A stretch of DNA of 38,110 bases. Origin: Oceanisphaera psychrotolerans (GTDB lineage: Bacteria; Pseudomonadota; Gammaproteobacteria; Enterobacterales; Aeromonadaceae). The position numbers and the translations under genes are program-made. Below the pieces are notes generated by a model. The model saw only the letters and a list, made by a program, of their open reading frames with translations, was not told the DNA's origin and made no database searches. Shown here piece by piece: positions 27,502-35,927 of this stretch. The stretch lies in NCBI RefSeq assembly GCF_001870485.1, contig NZ_MDKE01000026.1:1-38110 (forward strand), given 5' to 3'. Position 1 is the stretch's first letter; each line of letters opens with the position of its first letter.

Positions 27502-27533
27502 AAAAAAGAAAACGGCCCCAAGGCAGGGCCGTT
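27502..27533. terminator. Terminator between eutA and the DAACS symporter
   Basis: AACGGCCC (27511-27518) and GGGCCGTT (27526-27533) form an 8-base stem with a 7-base loop. The A-rich tract at 27502-27510 becomes a U tract on the minus strand, so it is a good intrinsic terminator for the minus-strand symporter gene; the same hairpin may help end the eutA transcript. Confidence 0.8.
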
Positions 27534-27608
27534 CTCATCTCCACAATCCGTCACATCATTCAGTCACAACACATTGAACTGAATGTGGCGGTTGTTTCGG
27601 CTTGCGGT

Positions 27609-28886
27609 CTAGGCTTTCTGTTCGGCTTGCAGGCCGGCGGTATCGTCCAGTGCCTCGGGATTACCTTCCATCTTCGCCACTATGGTATTGACGGCGGTAT
27701 CACCGACCACGTTGGACGCGGTGCAGAACATGTCGTTGATGCGGTCCACTGCCATGATGATGGCCATGGCTTCAATCGGCAGACCCATCTGGTGCAGCAG
27801 CACGCCGGCCATGACCACGGCACCGCCGGGTACACCGCCCACGCCAACGGACATCAGCAGCACGGTCACGCCCACGGTCAGCAGATCACCGGTCGGGATC
27901 GGCGTACCGGAGATGTTGGCGGCAAACATCGCGGCCAGGGTGATATAAATGGCGGAACCGGACATGTTGATGGTGGCACCCAGCGGCACGCCAAAGCCGG
28001 CGATGGCGCGGGACACACCCAGCTTCTCGGTCAGGGTACGCATGGTCACCGGAATGGTGGCATTGGAACTGGCGGTAGACAGCGAGAACAGCAGCTGCTC
28101 ACGGGTGGCCTTGCGGAACTCGCCCGGCTTGACACCGGTCGTCAACCACACCGCCATCGGATAGACCACCAGAATCCAGAACACCAGCACCAGCACTACC
28201 ATGCCCACATAACCGGCTACCGACATCAGGGTGTTCGCTTCAAGGGTCGCGCCCAGGCTGACCATCAGCGCGAACACGCCGTAAGGAGCCAGGGTCATCA
28301 CCAGACCGACCAGCTTCATCATCACCTGATTGGCCACCCGGAAGGTACGCATCGCCGGCGCGGCGGCGCTGCCCATGGCCTGAATGGCCAGGCCGGTAAT
28401 AATCGCCATGAAGATAATCTGCAGCATGTCGCCGGAGGCAAAAGCCTGGACCGGGTTGCTGGGTACGATGCCGATCAGCATGGCGCCGATATCCGGAGTT
28501 TCGGTGGTGCTCAGTTCAACCGCACCGCTGGCACCGTGTGGCAGGGTAGCGCCCATGCCAGGCTGGAACATCACCCCGACCAGAATGGCGGCGGCGATAG
28601 ACAGCATGGTGTTGATAATGTAGAGCCCGAAGGTCTTGCTGCCGAGCCGGCCGAAACTGGCGATATCCCGCAGTTCGCAGATGCCGGTCACGATGGAGAT
28701 ATAGACCAGAGGCACCACCATCAGCTTGATCAGTGACACAAACATGCCACCCAGCCCTTCGGCCAGACTCACGACGTTGCCGTTTAAAAACGAGACTCCA
28801 GAGAACAGATACTGGATCGTGCTCCCGATGATCAAACCGGCAAAAAGGCCGACGAAGATGCGGGTAGAGAGAGAACCTTTCATCAT
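27609..28886 (-). CDS. Dicarboxylate/amino acid:cation symporter (DAACS), neutral-type site
   Basis: Glutamate-transporter-fold secondary carrier, 425 residues with about 8 membrane helices and two re-entrant hairpins. The HP1 tip reads STASSNATIPVT (270-281), helix 7 reads NMSGSAI (307-313), HP2 reads VGGVPGGAVVMAG (349-361) and helix 8 reads DRINDMFCTASNVVGD (381-396). At the position of the carboxylate-binding arginine of GltPh (Arg397) there is Cys388, as in mammalian neutral amino acid carriers (ASCT2); in helix 7 the Asp of NMDGT is Ser309. Neutral amino acid or related solute uptake is therefore more likely than glutamate or C4-dicarboxylate uptake. It converges with eutA. Confidence 0.9.
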   Translation of the reverse strand: MMKGSLSTRIFVGLFAGLIIGSTIQYLFSGVSFLNGNVVSLAEGLGGMFVSLIKLMVVPLVYISIVTGICELRDIASFGRLGSKTFGLYIINTMLSIAAAILVGVMFQPGMGATLPHGASGAVELSTTETPDIGAMLIGIVPSNPVQAFASGDMLQIIFMAIITGLAIQAMGSAAAPAMRTFRVANQVMMKLVGLVMTLAPYGVFALMVSLGATLEANTLMSVAGYVGMVVLVLVFWILVVYPMAVWLTTGVKPGEFRKATREQLLFSLSTASSNATIPVTMRTLTEKLGVSRAIAGFGVPLGATINMSGSAIYITLAAMFAANISGTPIPTGDLLTVGVTVLLMSVGVGGVPGGAVVMAGVLLHQMGLPIEAMAIIMAVDRINDMFCTASNVVGDTAVNTIVAKMEGNPEALDDTAGLQAEQKA

Positions 28887-29116
28887 GTATTCCTCAGCAA
28901 AACCTGAACGATTGATCTGCCATTGGTCATTTTTATAGACAAGTAAACTGGCCAGATTGCAAGGTGCGGAATTTTACATTTAAAAAACAGTTCGGCAACC
29001 AGATATCCAAATAAATAACCCACAGCGTGAGAACCCTCACAAAGTTTTAAGGTTTGTAGAAAAGGTTGAGTAAGGCGAGGCACGGTTTCTCGGCCCAGGT
29101 AGTCGAACACCATCGA

Positions 29117-29146
29117 TTCGCGGGCCCGCAGGATTGACCTTATAAT
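29117..29146 (+). promoter_or_regulatory. Putative promoter of the BCCT gene
   Basis: A perfect -10 hexamer TATAAT (29141-29146) with TTCGCG at 29117-29122 as a poor -35, 18 bases apart. Transcription from here would start near 29153. That is downstream of ATG 29148, which supports the TTG start for the BCCT gene. It lies in the 297-base gap shared with the divergent symporter gene, which otherwise holds only a small GTGAG/CTCAC hairpin at 29027-29040. Confidence 0.5.
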
Positions 29147-29183
29147 CATGCCAAGGCATCTACATCAGGCAGGGAGAGCGACT

Positions 29184-30881
29184 TTGAGTACTCATACCGG
29201 GTGGCAAGTCATCGACAAGCCCACGTTTTTCGGGGCTTTGTTTCTATTATTCGCGGTCACGGTCCCGCTAATCCTGTTTCCCGAAACCGGAGAAACCTGG
29301 GTGCTGGCGGCCAAGACTTTTGTCACCGACAAGCTGGGGATCCTGTACCTGATGCTGGGCCTGGGCGCCGGCGGCTTCATGGTCTACATCATCTTCAGCG
29401 AGATCGGCCAGATAAAACTGGGAGAAGCGGAGGAGAATCCCGAATTTTCGACCCTTTCCTGGGCGGCGATGCTGTTCTGTTCCGGTATCGGCGCCTCCAT
29501 TCTCTACTGGTCGATGATCGAGTGGGTCTACTACTTCCAGGCTCCTCCGTTCCAGATAGAGGGCGGAACGGTCGAGGCCGCCCGCTGGGCCGTGGCCTAC
29601 GGTATTTTTCACTGGGGCCCCCTGGCCTGGTCCATCTACCTGATTCCGGCGCTGCCGATCGCCTACTTCTACTATGTCCGCAACCACAGCGTACTGAAGA
29701 TAAGCGAAGCGCTGATGCCGGTGTTTGGCGAAAAACATGCCCGTGGCGGTCTCGGCAAGCTGGTCGACGTGCTGTTCATCTTCGGCATGCTCGGCGGCGG
29801 TGCCACCTCTCTGGGGCTGGCCGCCCCGCTGATCAACGAAGGGGTGCATGTGCTGTTCGGCGTGCCAAAAAACCTGACCACCCAGATCATCGTGCTGCTG
29901 GTATGCACCTCGATCTTTGGCTACAGCGCCTTCGTGGGTCTGAAAAAAGGGATCCGACTGCTCTCCGACATCAACTTCTGGCTGGCTCTGGCCCTGTTGC
30001 TGTTCGTATTTCTGGCCGGACCGACCCTGTTTATGGCCAATACGGGGCTGGATGCGCTCGGCCGCGTGCTGGACAACCTGGTGCACATGGCCAGCTGGAC
30101 CGAGCCCTTCGCCCAGTTTGCCGACTTCAAGGATACCCACTTCCCCCAGGACTGGACCATTTTCTACTGGGCCTGGTGGCTGGTGTTCGCCCCCAGCGTC
30201 GGGCTCTTCATCGCCCGCATTTCCCGCGGGCGCACCATCAAGACCATGGTGGCAGGCTCCATCTTCTTCGGCACCCTGGGCTGCTTCGCCTTCTTCATGG
30301 TACTCGGCAATTACGGCGTCTATCTGCAGTTGTCCGGTACCCTGGATGTGATCTCCATCCTCAACAACGACAGCCCGACCGCGGCCATTTTCGCCATGCT
30401 CGGCACCCTGCCCCTGAGTTATCTAGTGATCTTTGTGTTTACCCTGCTGGCGCTGATCTTCACCGCCACCACCTTCGACTCCATCTCCTATATTCTCGCC
30501 GCCGTGGTGCAGAAGGAAGTCGACGAAGAGCCGGTACGCTGGAACCGGCTGTTCTGGGCCTTCGCCCTGTCGGTGATGCCGATCGTGCTGATGTTTCTCG
30601 GCGGGCTCCAGACCCTGCAGACGGCCAGCGTGATCGGCGGGGTTCCGCTGTTGCTGGTTGCCCTGCTGCTCTGTATTTCGATCGTCCGGGCGGCCCATTA
30701 CGACCTGCGCTACCAGCCCGACTACGAAGTAAAGGAGATCCATATAGAGGCGTTTCCGGAAGACGATCCCTGGACCGAAGAGGGCAGCTGGGAAACCCCG
30801 GACACGGAGCATCATGGTGTATCCCATGACGACAAGCCCCACGAAGAAGGTGACCCGGACAGCCATCCGTCACGACTGTAA
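29184..30881 (+). CDS. BCCT family betaine/carnitine/choline-type transporter
   Basis: Secondary carrier of the BCCT family with 12 helices and a LeuT-like core. Helix 3 has the glycine stretch SGIGASILYW (100-109). The helix 4 aromatic box HWGPLAWSIY gives Trp144, Trp149 and Tyr152. Helix 8 reads WTIFYWAWWLVFAPS (324-338) with Trp331 and Trp332, but Phe335 where BetP has a third Trp; ARISRGRTIK follows. TTG 29184 is chosen as start because GGGAGAG lies 5 bases upstream; ATG 29148 has no such site and is probably upstream of the transcript start. The C-terminal 50 residues are acidic and His-rich. Substrate: a quaternary amine or ectoine, undecided. Confidence 0.88.
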   Translation: MSTHTGWQVIDKPTFFGALFLLFAVTVPLILFPETGETWVLAAKTFVTDKLGILYLMLGLGAGGFMVYIIFSEIGQIKLGEAEENPEFSTLSWAAMLFCSGIGASILYWSMIEWVYYFQAPPFQIEGGTVEAARWAVAYGIFHWGPLAWSIYLIPALPIAYFYYVRNHSVLKISEALMPVFGEKHARGGLGKLVDVLFIFGMLGGGATSLGLAAPLINEGVHVLFGVPKNLTTQIIVLLVCTSIFGYSAFVGLKKGIRLLSDINFWLALALLLFVFLAGPTLFMANTGLDALGRVLDNLVHMASWTEPFAQFADFKDTHFPQDWTIFYWAWWLVFAPSVGLFIARISRGRTIKTMVAGSIFFGTLGCFAFFMVLGNYGVYLQLSGTLDVISILNNDSPTAAIFAMLGTLPLSYLVIFVFTLLALIFTATTFDSISYILAAVVQKEVDEEPVRWNRLFWAFALSVMPIVLMFLGGLQTLQTASVIGGVPLLLVALLLCISIVRAAHYDLRYQPDYEVKEIHIEAFPEDDPWTEEGSWETPDTEHHGVSHDDKPHEEGDPDSHPSRL

Positions 30882-30903
30882 GCGGTATTAGCTAACGGGA
30901 AAG

Positions 30904-30932
30904 AAAAAGCCGGTCATATAGACCGGCTTTTT
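30904..30932. terminator. Bidirectional terminator between BCCT gene and lysS
   Basis: AAAAAGCCGGTC (30904-30915), an ATATA loop and GACCGGCTTTTT (30921-30932): a perfect stem with A and T tracts at its feet, so it works as an intrinsic terminator in both directions. It ends the BCCT and lysS transcripts, which converge here. Confidence 0.93.
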
Positions 30933-30953
30933 AAGCACATGAAAAACCTGAAT

Positions 30954-32438
30954 TTAACGCTGCGGGCGCAGGGTCGGGAACAGGATCACGTCACGAATGG
31001 TGTGGGAGTCGGTCAGCAGCATCACCAGGCGGTCGATGCCGATACCCTGGCCGGCGGTCGGCGGCAGACCGTGCTCCAGCGACGTCACGTAATCTTCGTC
31101 GTAGAACATGGCTTCGTCGTCGCCCGCGTCCTTCTGATCGACTTGGTCACGGAAGCGCTGGGCCTGATCTTCGGCGTCGTTCAGCTCCGAGAAACCGTTG
31201 GCAATTTCGCGGCCACCGATGAAGAACTCGAAGCGATCGGTGATGCTCGGATCCTGGTCGTTGCGACGCGCCAGCGGCGACACTTCTTCCGGATACTCGG
31301 TGATGAAGGTCGGCTGGATCAGACGATGTTCGGCGGTTTCTTCGAAGATCTCGGTGATCACCCGACCCAGGCCCCAGGACTTCTCGACCTTGATCTTCAG
31401 ATCCTTGGCCACTTCACAGGCGGTCTCATAAGTAGCCAACTGGTCCAGGGTCACTTCCGGGTTGTACTTGAGGATGGCATTTTTCATGCTCAGGCGTTCG
31501 AACGGCTTGCCGAAGTCGAACACTTCCTCGCCGTATTTCACCTCGGCGCTGCCCAGCACCTGAGTGGTGACGGTACGCAGCATCTCTTCGGTGAAATCCA
31601 TCAGATCCCGGTAGTCCGCATAGGCCCAGTAGAATTCCATCATGGTGAATTCGGGGTTATGGCGTGGCGACAGCCCTTCGTTGCGGAAGTTACGGTTGAT
31701 CTCGAATACCTTCTCGAAACCACCCACTACCAGCCGCTTCAGGTACAGCTCGGGGGCGATACGCAGGTACATGTCCATGTCGAGGGCATTGTGATGGGTG
31801 ATGAAGGGACGGGCCGAAGCGCCACCCGGGATCACCTGCATCATGGGCGTTTCCACTTCCATGAAGCCGTGGCCGTTCATGAACTGGCGAATGGCCGCCA
31901 TCACCTGCGAACGCACCTGGAAGGTACGACGCGAATCCTCGTTGGTGATCAGATCCAGATACCGCTGGCGGTAGCGGGTTTCCTGATCGGACAGGCCGTG
32001 GAACTTCTCGGGCAGCGGACGCAGCGCCTTGGTCAGCAGCTGGAATTGATCCATGTTGACGTAGAGGTCGCCCTTGCCGGACTTGTGCAGCACGCCGGTC
32101 ACGCCGACGATGTCGCCGATATCCAGACCGGCATACCGATCCTTGATGATCTGCTGGGCTTCCTTGGTGGCATAGGCCTGAATGCGGCCGGACATGTCCT
32201 GCAGTGCCAGGAAGGGGCCACGCTTGGCCATGATGCGGCCGGCCACGGACACGGTTTTGCCCAGGGCGACCAGGGCGTCCTTGTCGTGCTCGCCAAATTC
32301 GGCCTGCAGGTCGGCGGCCAGGTGCTCACGCTGAAAATCGTTGGGGTGACCGTTGGCCGGGCAATCCTGGCGGATCTGGTCGAGCTTGGCGCGGCGCTCG
32401 GCGATCAATTTGTTCTCGTCTTGTAGCTGCTCTGTCAT
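30954..32438 (-). CDS. lysS: Lysyl-tRNA synthetase (class II)
   Basis: Charges tRNA-Lys with lysine. An N-terminal OB-fold anticodon-binding domain (about 55-175) is followed by the class II catalytic core. Motif 2 reads [20 protein letters not shown] and motif 3 [10 protein letters not shown] near residue 475. 494 residues, typical of bacterial LysS. Ends at the bidirectional terminator. It lies 247 bases downstream of prfB with a repeat-like insert between them; in E. coli prfB and lysS are almost adjacent and co-transcribed. Confidence 0.97.
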   Translation of the reverse strand: MTEQLQDENKLIAERRAKLDQIRQDCPANGHPNDFQREHLAADLQAEFGEHDKDALVALGKTVSVAGRIMAKRGPFLALQDMSGRIQAYATKEAQQIIKDRYAGLDIGDIVGVTGVLHKSGKGDLYVNMDQFQLLTKALRPLPEKFHGLSDQETRYRQRYLDLITNEDSRRTFQVRSQVMAAIRQFMNGHGFMEVETPMMQVIPGGASARPFITHHNALDMDMYLRIAPELYLKRLVVGGFEKVFEINRNFRNEGLSPRHNPEFTMMEFYWAYADYRDLMDFTEEMLRTVTTQVLGSAEVKYGEEVFDFGKPFERLSMKNAILKYNPEVTLDQLATYETACEVAKDLKIKVEKSWGLGRVITEIFEETAEHRLIQPTFITEYPEEVSPLARRNDQDPSITDRFEFFIGGREIANGFSELNDAEDQAQRFRDQVDQKDAGDDEAMFYDEDYVTSLEHGLPPTAGQGIGIDRLVMLLTDSHTIRDVILFPTLRPQR

Positions 32439-32477
32439 GATTAAGCCTTGTTTGAATCTTGTTTTCGCCCTTTACCC

Positions 32478-32668
32478 GCCAGAGGCGAAGACCGGCACGC
32501 CAACTCGCAGCATATTATTGCCACCTTCGCTGTTGCCCCGCTGCGAATGCCCACTGGGTATTCGGTCGGGCCAACAGCTCGGTACACGCGAGCTAAGCTC
32601 GCCCCTGTATGCTTAACGATGGCATCCTTGCCATCGACGGTTGGCTCAGTCGGCTCTCCGCCTCTGGC
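32478..32668. repeat. MITE-like element between prfB and lysS
   Basis: GCCAGAGGCG (32478-32487) and its exact complement CGCCTCTGGC (32659-32668) bound a 191-base block, and the similarity of the two ends extends imperfectly inward for several bases (GCCAGAGGCGAAGA versus GCCAGAGGCGGAGA). Inside are a perfect palindrome, GCGAGCT-A-AGCTCGC (32588-32602), and a CGATGGCA/TGCCATCG hairpin (32617-32636). No transposase and no clear target-site duplication are seen. A non-autonomous mobile element is likely but not proven. Confidence 0.5.
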
Positions 32669-32685
32669 TGAGTGGTGCAGAAAAA

Positions 32686-33784
32686 TTACAGCCCGGACTT
32701 GAGGCTGGCCTCGATAAACTTGTCCAGGTCGCCATCCAGCACCGACTGGGTATTGCGGGTCTCGACTCCGGTACGCAAATCCTTGATGCGGGCATCGTCC
32801 AGCACGTAGGAGCGGATCTGGCTGCCCCAGCCGATATCGGACTTGCTGTCTTCCATCGCCTGCTTTTCGGCATTCTGCTTCTGCAGCTCGAACTCGTACA
32901 GCTTGGCTTTCAGCTGCTTCATCGCCTGATCGCGGTTCTTGTGCTGGGAACGGTCGTTCTGACACTGCACCACTATACCGGTCGGCTCGTGGGTGATACG
33001 CACCGCCGAGTCGGTCCGGTTAACGTGCTGACCACCGGCACCGGAGGCGCGGTAGGTATCGACCCGCAGATCCGACGGATTGATTTCGATTTCGATATCG
33101 TCGTCGACTTCCGGATAAACGAAGGCGGAGCAGAAAGAAGTATGGCGGCGGCCGCCGGAATCGAACGGCGACTTGCGCACCAGACGGTGAACGCCGGATT
33201 CGGTACGCAGCCAGCCGAAGGCATACTCGCCGGTGAACTTGACGGTGGCGGACTTGATGCCGGCCACTTCACCCTCGGACAGTTCGATGATCTCGGTCTT
33301 GAAGCCGCGGGACTCGCCCCAGCGCAGATACATGCGCAACACCATGTTGCACCAGTCCTGAGCTTCGGTACCACCGGAGCCGGACTGCAGATCCAGATAG
33401 CAATCGGAGGCATCATGCTCGCCGGAGAACATGCGGCGAAACTCCAGATCCGCCAGCCGTTTGTCCAGGGTATCCAGCTCGGTCTGGGCTTCGATGAAGG
33501 TATCTTCATCCTCTTCCTCGACCGCCAGTTCCACCAGGCCACCGATGTCTTCGATGCCCAGGGCCAGGGCGTCCAGGGTGCTGATCACCGTATCCAGACT
33601 GGATCTTTCCTTACCCAGTGCCTGGGCACGCTCGGGCTGGTTCCACACATCCGGCTGTTCCAGCTCGGCATTTACCTCTTCCAGACGCTCTTTCTTGGCA
33701 TCATAGTCAAAGGTACCCCCTAAGAAGCTCGGCCCGTTCAGCCAGCTCCTTGAGTTTGTTGTACACAGGGTTTACTTCAAACAT
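32686..33784 (-). CDS. prfB: Peptide chain release factor 2 (with programmed +1 frameshift)
   Basis: RF2 recognises UGA and UAA and releases the finished peptide. The first 25 codons begin [20 protein letters not shown] at 33784 and end at an in-frame TGA (33709-33707). The sequence AGGGGG-TAC-CTT-TGA-C is the classic autoregulatory site: an internal Shine-Dalgarno-like element, slippery CTT and weak stop context. After +1 slippage reading continues [12 protein letters not shown] to 32686. Stop-recognition tripeptide SPF and catalytic GGQ ([11 protein letters not shown]) are present. The residue at the E. coli K-12 Thr246 position is Ala (YRASGAGG), the common more active form. About 365 residues. 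Confidence 0.96.
33704..33722 (-). promoter_or_regulatory. RF2 programmed +1 frameshift site
   Basis: On the minus strand AGGGGG is followed by TAC, then CTT TGA C. Low RF2 makes the ribosome pause at UGA and slip forward on CUU, pulled by the AGGGGG element pairing with 16S rRNA. The pattern equals that of E. coli prfB except TAC for TAT, a synonymous Tyr codon. Confidence 0.95.
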
Positions 33785-33924
33785 GGGTCGACAGACTCTC
33801 TGTTGTACTGAGTGAGTGTGTTTGGCGAAACGCCAAAATCAGGGCAACGATTCTACCGAAAGCCGGGGCTAAACGCAGCAAGGAGTGAACACATTTCGGC
33901 GAAGTCACCGTACTAAATTTCAGT

Positions 33925-33951
33925 TAAACTTTTAATGCTGGCGGTCGATAT
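33925..33951 (+). promoter_or_regulatory. Sigma-28 (FliA) type promoter of the chemoreceptor gene
   Basis: TAAACTTT (33925-33932), an 11-base spacer and GTCGATAT (33944-33951) match the flagellar sigma-28 consensus TAAAGTTT-N11-GCCGATAA at 13 of 16 positions with exact spacing. The start codon follows 31 bases later. This would place the receptor in the class 3 motility regulon. Confidence 0.65.
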
Positions 33952-33982
33952 TGATAGCCCGACCTATGACAACATATAAAAA

Positions 33983-35863
33983 ATGAATAAATTGAAATTA
34001 AAGCACAAGATTCTGTTGAGTTTTATCGCTGCCATTATTATTACCGTCGCCGCCATCAGTGCCATCAGCTTCCAGGACATGAAAACCCAGCTGTATGAGA
34101 GCAGTGAAGAACTGGTATCCGGTCTGGGACAGAAAGAAGCAGAAAAAATAGCCACCTGGCTCGACAGCCGTCAGCAGATGCTGGCGGCGGCGGCTCGACA
34201 GCTCGGCGATGTACCGCGGCCGGCACTGCAACAGGCCCATGAAGCGGCCGGATTTCAGCTGACCTACTTCGGTACCACCGAGGGCGTGATGCACGATGCC
34301 GATGCCAGCCTCGATCGTACCGGCTACGACCCCCGCAGCCGCCCCTGGTACAAGCAGGCGGTACAGGAAAACAAGGCAATTGTTACCCCGCCCTATGAAG
34401 ACGTCACCTACGAGGTCACCGTCGTCACCCTGGCGGCGCCGGTACACTCCAATGGCCGGATGACCGGCGTTATCGGCGCCGATGTGCCCATTACCAGACT
34501 GGTTAACGATATCAACGCCGTCCGGCTGCCGGCCAAGGGCTATGCCATGATGCTGAGCAAGGACGGTACCCTGCTCGCCTACCGGGACGCCTCCTTGAGC
34601 CTGCAACCGGCCACCAGGCTGGACCCGAACCTGTCGACCCGCAATCTGCAGCAATGGCGCCAGGAACCACGGCTGCACCCGGTGCAACTGAACGGCGAAG
34701 ACAAGCTGGTTTACGCCCGTGATGTGCCCAACAGTGACTGGCAGTTGCTGCTGGTGCTCGACAAGAATGCACTGGAAGCCCCTCTCGCCCCCTTGCTGGC
34801 ACAACAACTGGGCACCGCCACTCTGGTTATCATCGTCGCCGCTGTGCTGATCAGCCTGCTGATACAACTGCTGCTGGCCCCTCTGCTGCGCGTCTCTGTC
34901 GCACTCGAGCAAATTGCCGGTGGCCGGGGCGATCTGACCCGCCGCATCGACGTACAAAGCCGGGATGAAGTCGGCCAGCTTGCCGGCAACTTCAACCGCT
35001 TCGTCGCCAGTCAGGCCGAACTGATCCGCCAGATCCGCAATCAGGCCGAGTCTCTGGGCAGCAATGCCGAACAGGCCACGGTGCGGGCCAATCAGACCGT
35101 GACCGAACTGGGCCGTCAGCAGCAGGAAGTGACCATGGTCGCCACCGCGGTGACCGAAATGGCGTCGGCCACCCATGAAATCGCCAATAACGCCGAACAG
35201 ACCGCCACCGCCGCCCAGCAGTCCAGCGCCAGCACCGAACAGGGCAAGCAGCAGGTACACAAGACCCGGGATTCCATTCAATCGCTGTCTAGGGAAATGA
35301 CCCAGGCGGCCTCGGTGATCCTGCGTCTGGACCAGCATGCCAAGGAGATCTCCAGCGTGCTGTCCACCATCCAGGGCATCGCCGAGCAGACCAACCTGCT
35401 GGCACTGAATGCCGCCATCGAGGCCGCCCGGGCCGGCGAGCAGGGCCGTGGCTTTGCGGTGGTGGCCGATGAGGTGCGGGTACTGTCTCAGCGTACTCAT
35501 GCTTCTACCGAGGAAATTCAGGACACCATCAGCACCCTGCAACAGGCCACTGCCGAGGCGGTACAGCTGATGGATACCAGCCGCAACCTCGCCGAGCTGA
35601 GTGTGGAAGATGCGGAGGCCGCCGCCGAGGCGCTGGCCGAGATCACCGCCGCCGTAGGGCTGATTTCGGACATGGCCAGCCAGATTGCCACCGCCGCCGA
35701 AGAGCAGAGTCAGGTGACCGGTGAAATCACCCAGAACACCACCACCATCAAGGACGTGGCCGACGAACTGGCCAACGACGCCGAGCAGTCGCTGGAACAA
35801 TCGAAAGATCTGCACAGGCAGGCCGGTGAACTGAACGGCCTGGTCAGCGCCTTTACCTTGTAA
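33983..35863 (+). CDS. Methyl-accepting chemotaxis protein with dCache domain
   Basis: Transmembrane chemoreceptor, 626 residues: TM1 (10-30), periplasmic double-Cache sensor (about 40-265), TM2 (277-300), HAMP (about 298-350) and cytosolic signalling domain with the hairpin tip [20 protein letters not shown] (468-487). In the sensor Tyr115, Arg120, Trp122, Tyr123, Tyr138 and Asp167 stand at the spacing of the amino-acid-binding dCache motif known from PctA-type receptors, so amino acid sensing is predicted. It signals through CheA/CheW. The ribosome site is weak. A sigma-28 promoter precedes it. It sits alone between prfB and recJ, facing recJ, unlike E. coli, where these two are adjacent. 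Confidence 0.93.
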   Translation: MNKLKLKHKILLSFIAAIIITVAAISAISFQDMKTQLYESSEELVSGLGQKEAEKIATWLDSRQQMLAAAARQLGDVPRPALQQAHEAAGFQLTYFGTTEGVMHDADASLDRTGYDPRSRPWYKQAVQENKAIVTPPYEDVTYEVTVVTLAAPVHSNGRMTGVIGADVPITRLVNDINAVRLPAKGYAMMLSKDGTLLAYRDASLSLQPATRLDPNLSTRNLQQWRQEPRLHPVQLNGEDKLVYARDVPNSDWQLLLVLDKNALEAPLAPLLAQQLGTATLVIIVAAVLISLLIQLLLAPLLRVSVALEQIAGGRGDLTRRIDVQSRDEVGQLAGNFNRFVASQAELIRQIRNQAESLGSNAEQATVRANQTVTELGRQQQEVTMVATAVTEMASATHEIANNAEQTATAAQQSSASTEQGKQQVHKTRDSIQSLSREMTQAASVILRLDQHAKEISSVLSTIQGIAEQTNLLALNAAIEAARAGEQGRGFAVVADEVRVLSQRTHASTEEIQDTISTLQQATAEAVQLMDTSRNLAELSVEDAEAAAEALAEITAAVGLISDMASQIATAAEEQSQVTGEITQNTTTIKDVADELANDAEQSLEQSKDLHRQAGELNGLVSAFTL

Positions 35864-35878
35864 CCATGGCAATGGAGG

Positions 35879-35904
35879 CGTGAGGAGTAATTTTCCTCCT
35901 CACG
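35879..35904. terminator. Hairpin between chemoreceptor gene and recJ
   Basis: CGTGAGGAG (35879-35887) and CTCCTCACG (35896-35904) form a perfect 9-base stem with an 8-base loop between convergent stop codons. No strong T tract follows on the plus strand, so termination is likely but not certain. Confidence 0.6.
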
Positions 35905-35927
35905 TCTTCCCCCCCAGGGGGTTGCTG

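Noticed and set aside
29201-30829. 542-residue alternate plus-strand frame within the BCCT gene
   Set aside because: Arg/Pro/His-rich out-of-frame shadow; the other frame encodes a clear 12-helix transporter.
30939-32426. 495-residue open frame opposite lysS
   Set aside because: Antisense shadow; lysS shows all class II synthetase motifs.
32441-32965. 174-residue minus-strand frame over the prfB-lysS gap
   Set aside because: Its first half overlaps prfB out of frame and its second half reads through the palindromic repeat; composition is not protein-like.
33707-33709. TGA in prfB as a disabling mutation
   Set aside because: It is the conserved programmed frameshift stop with all cis elements present, not a lesion.
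33998-35872. 624-residue open frame on the minus strand opposite the chemoreceptor gene
   Set aside because: Low-complexity Gly/Gln-rich shadow of a well-defined receptor gene with no domain of its own.
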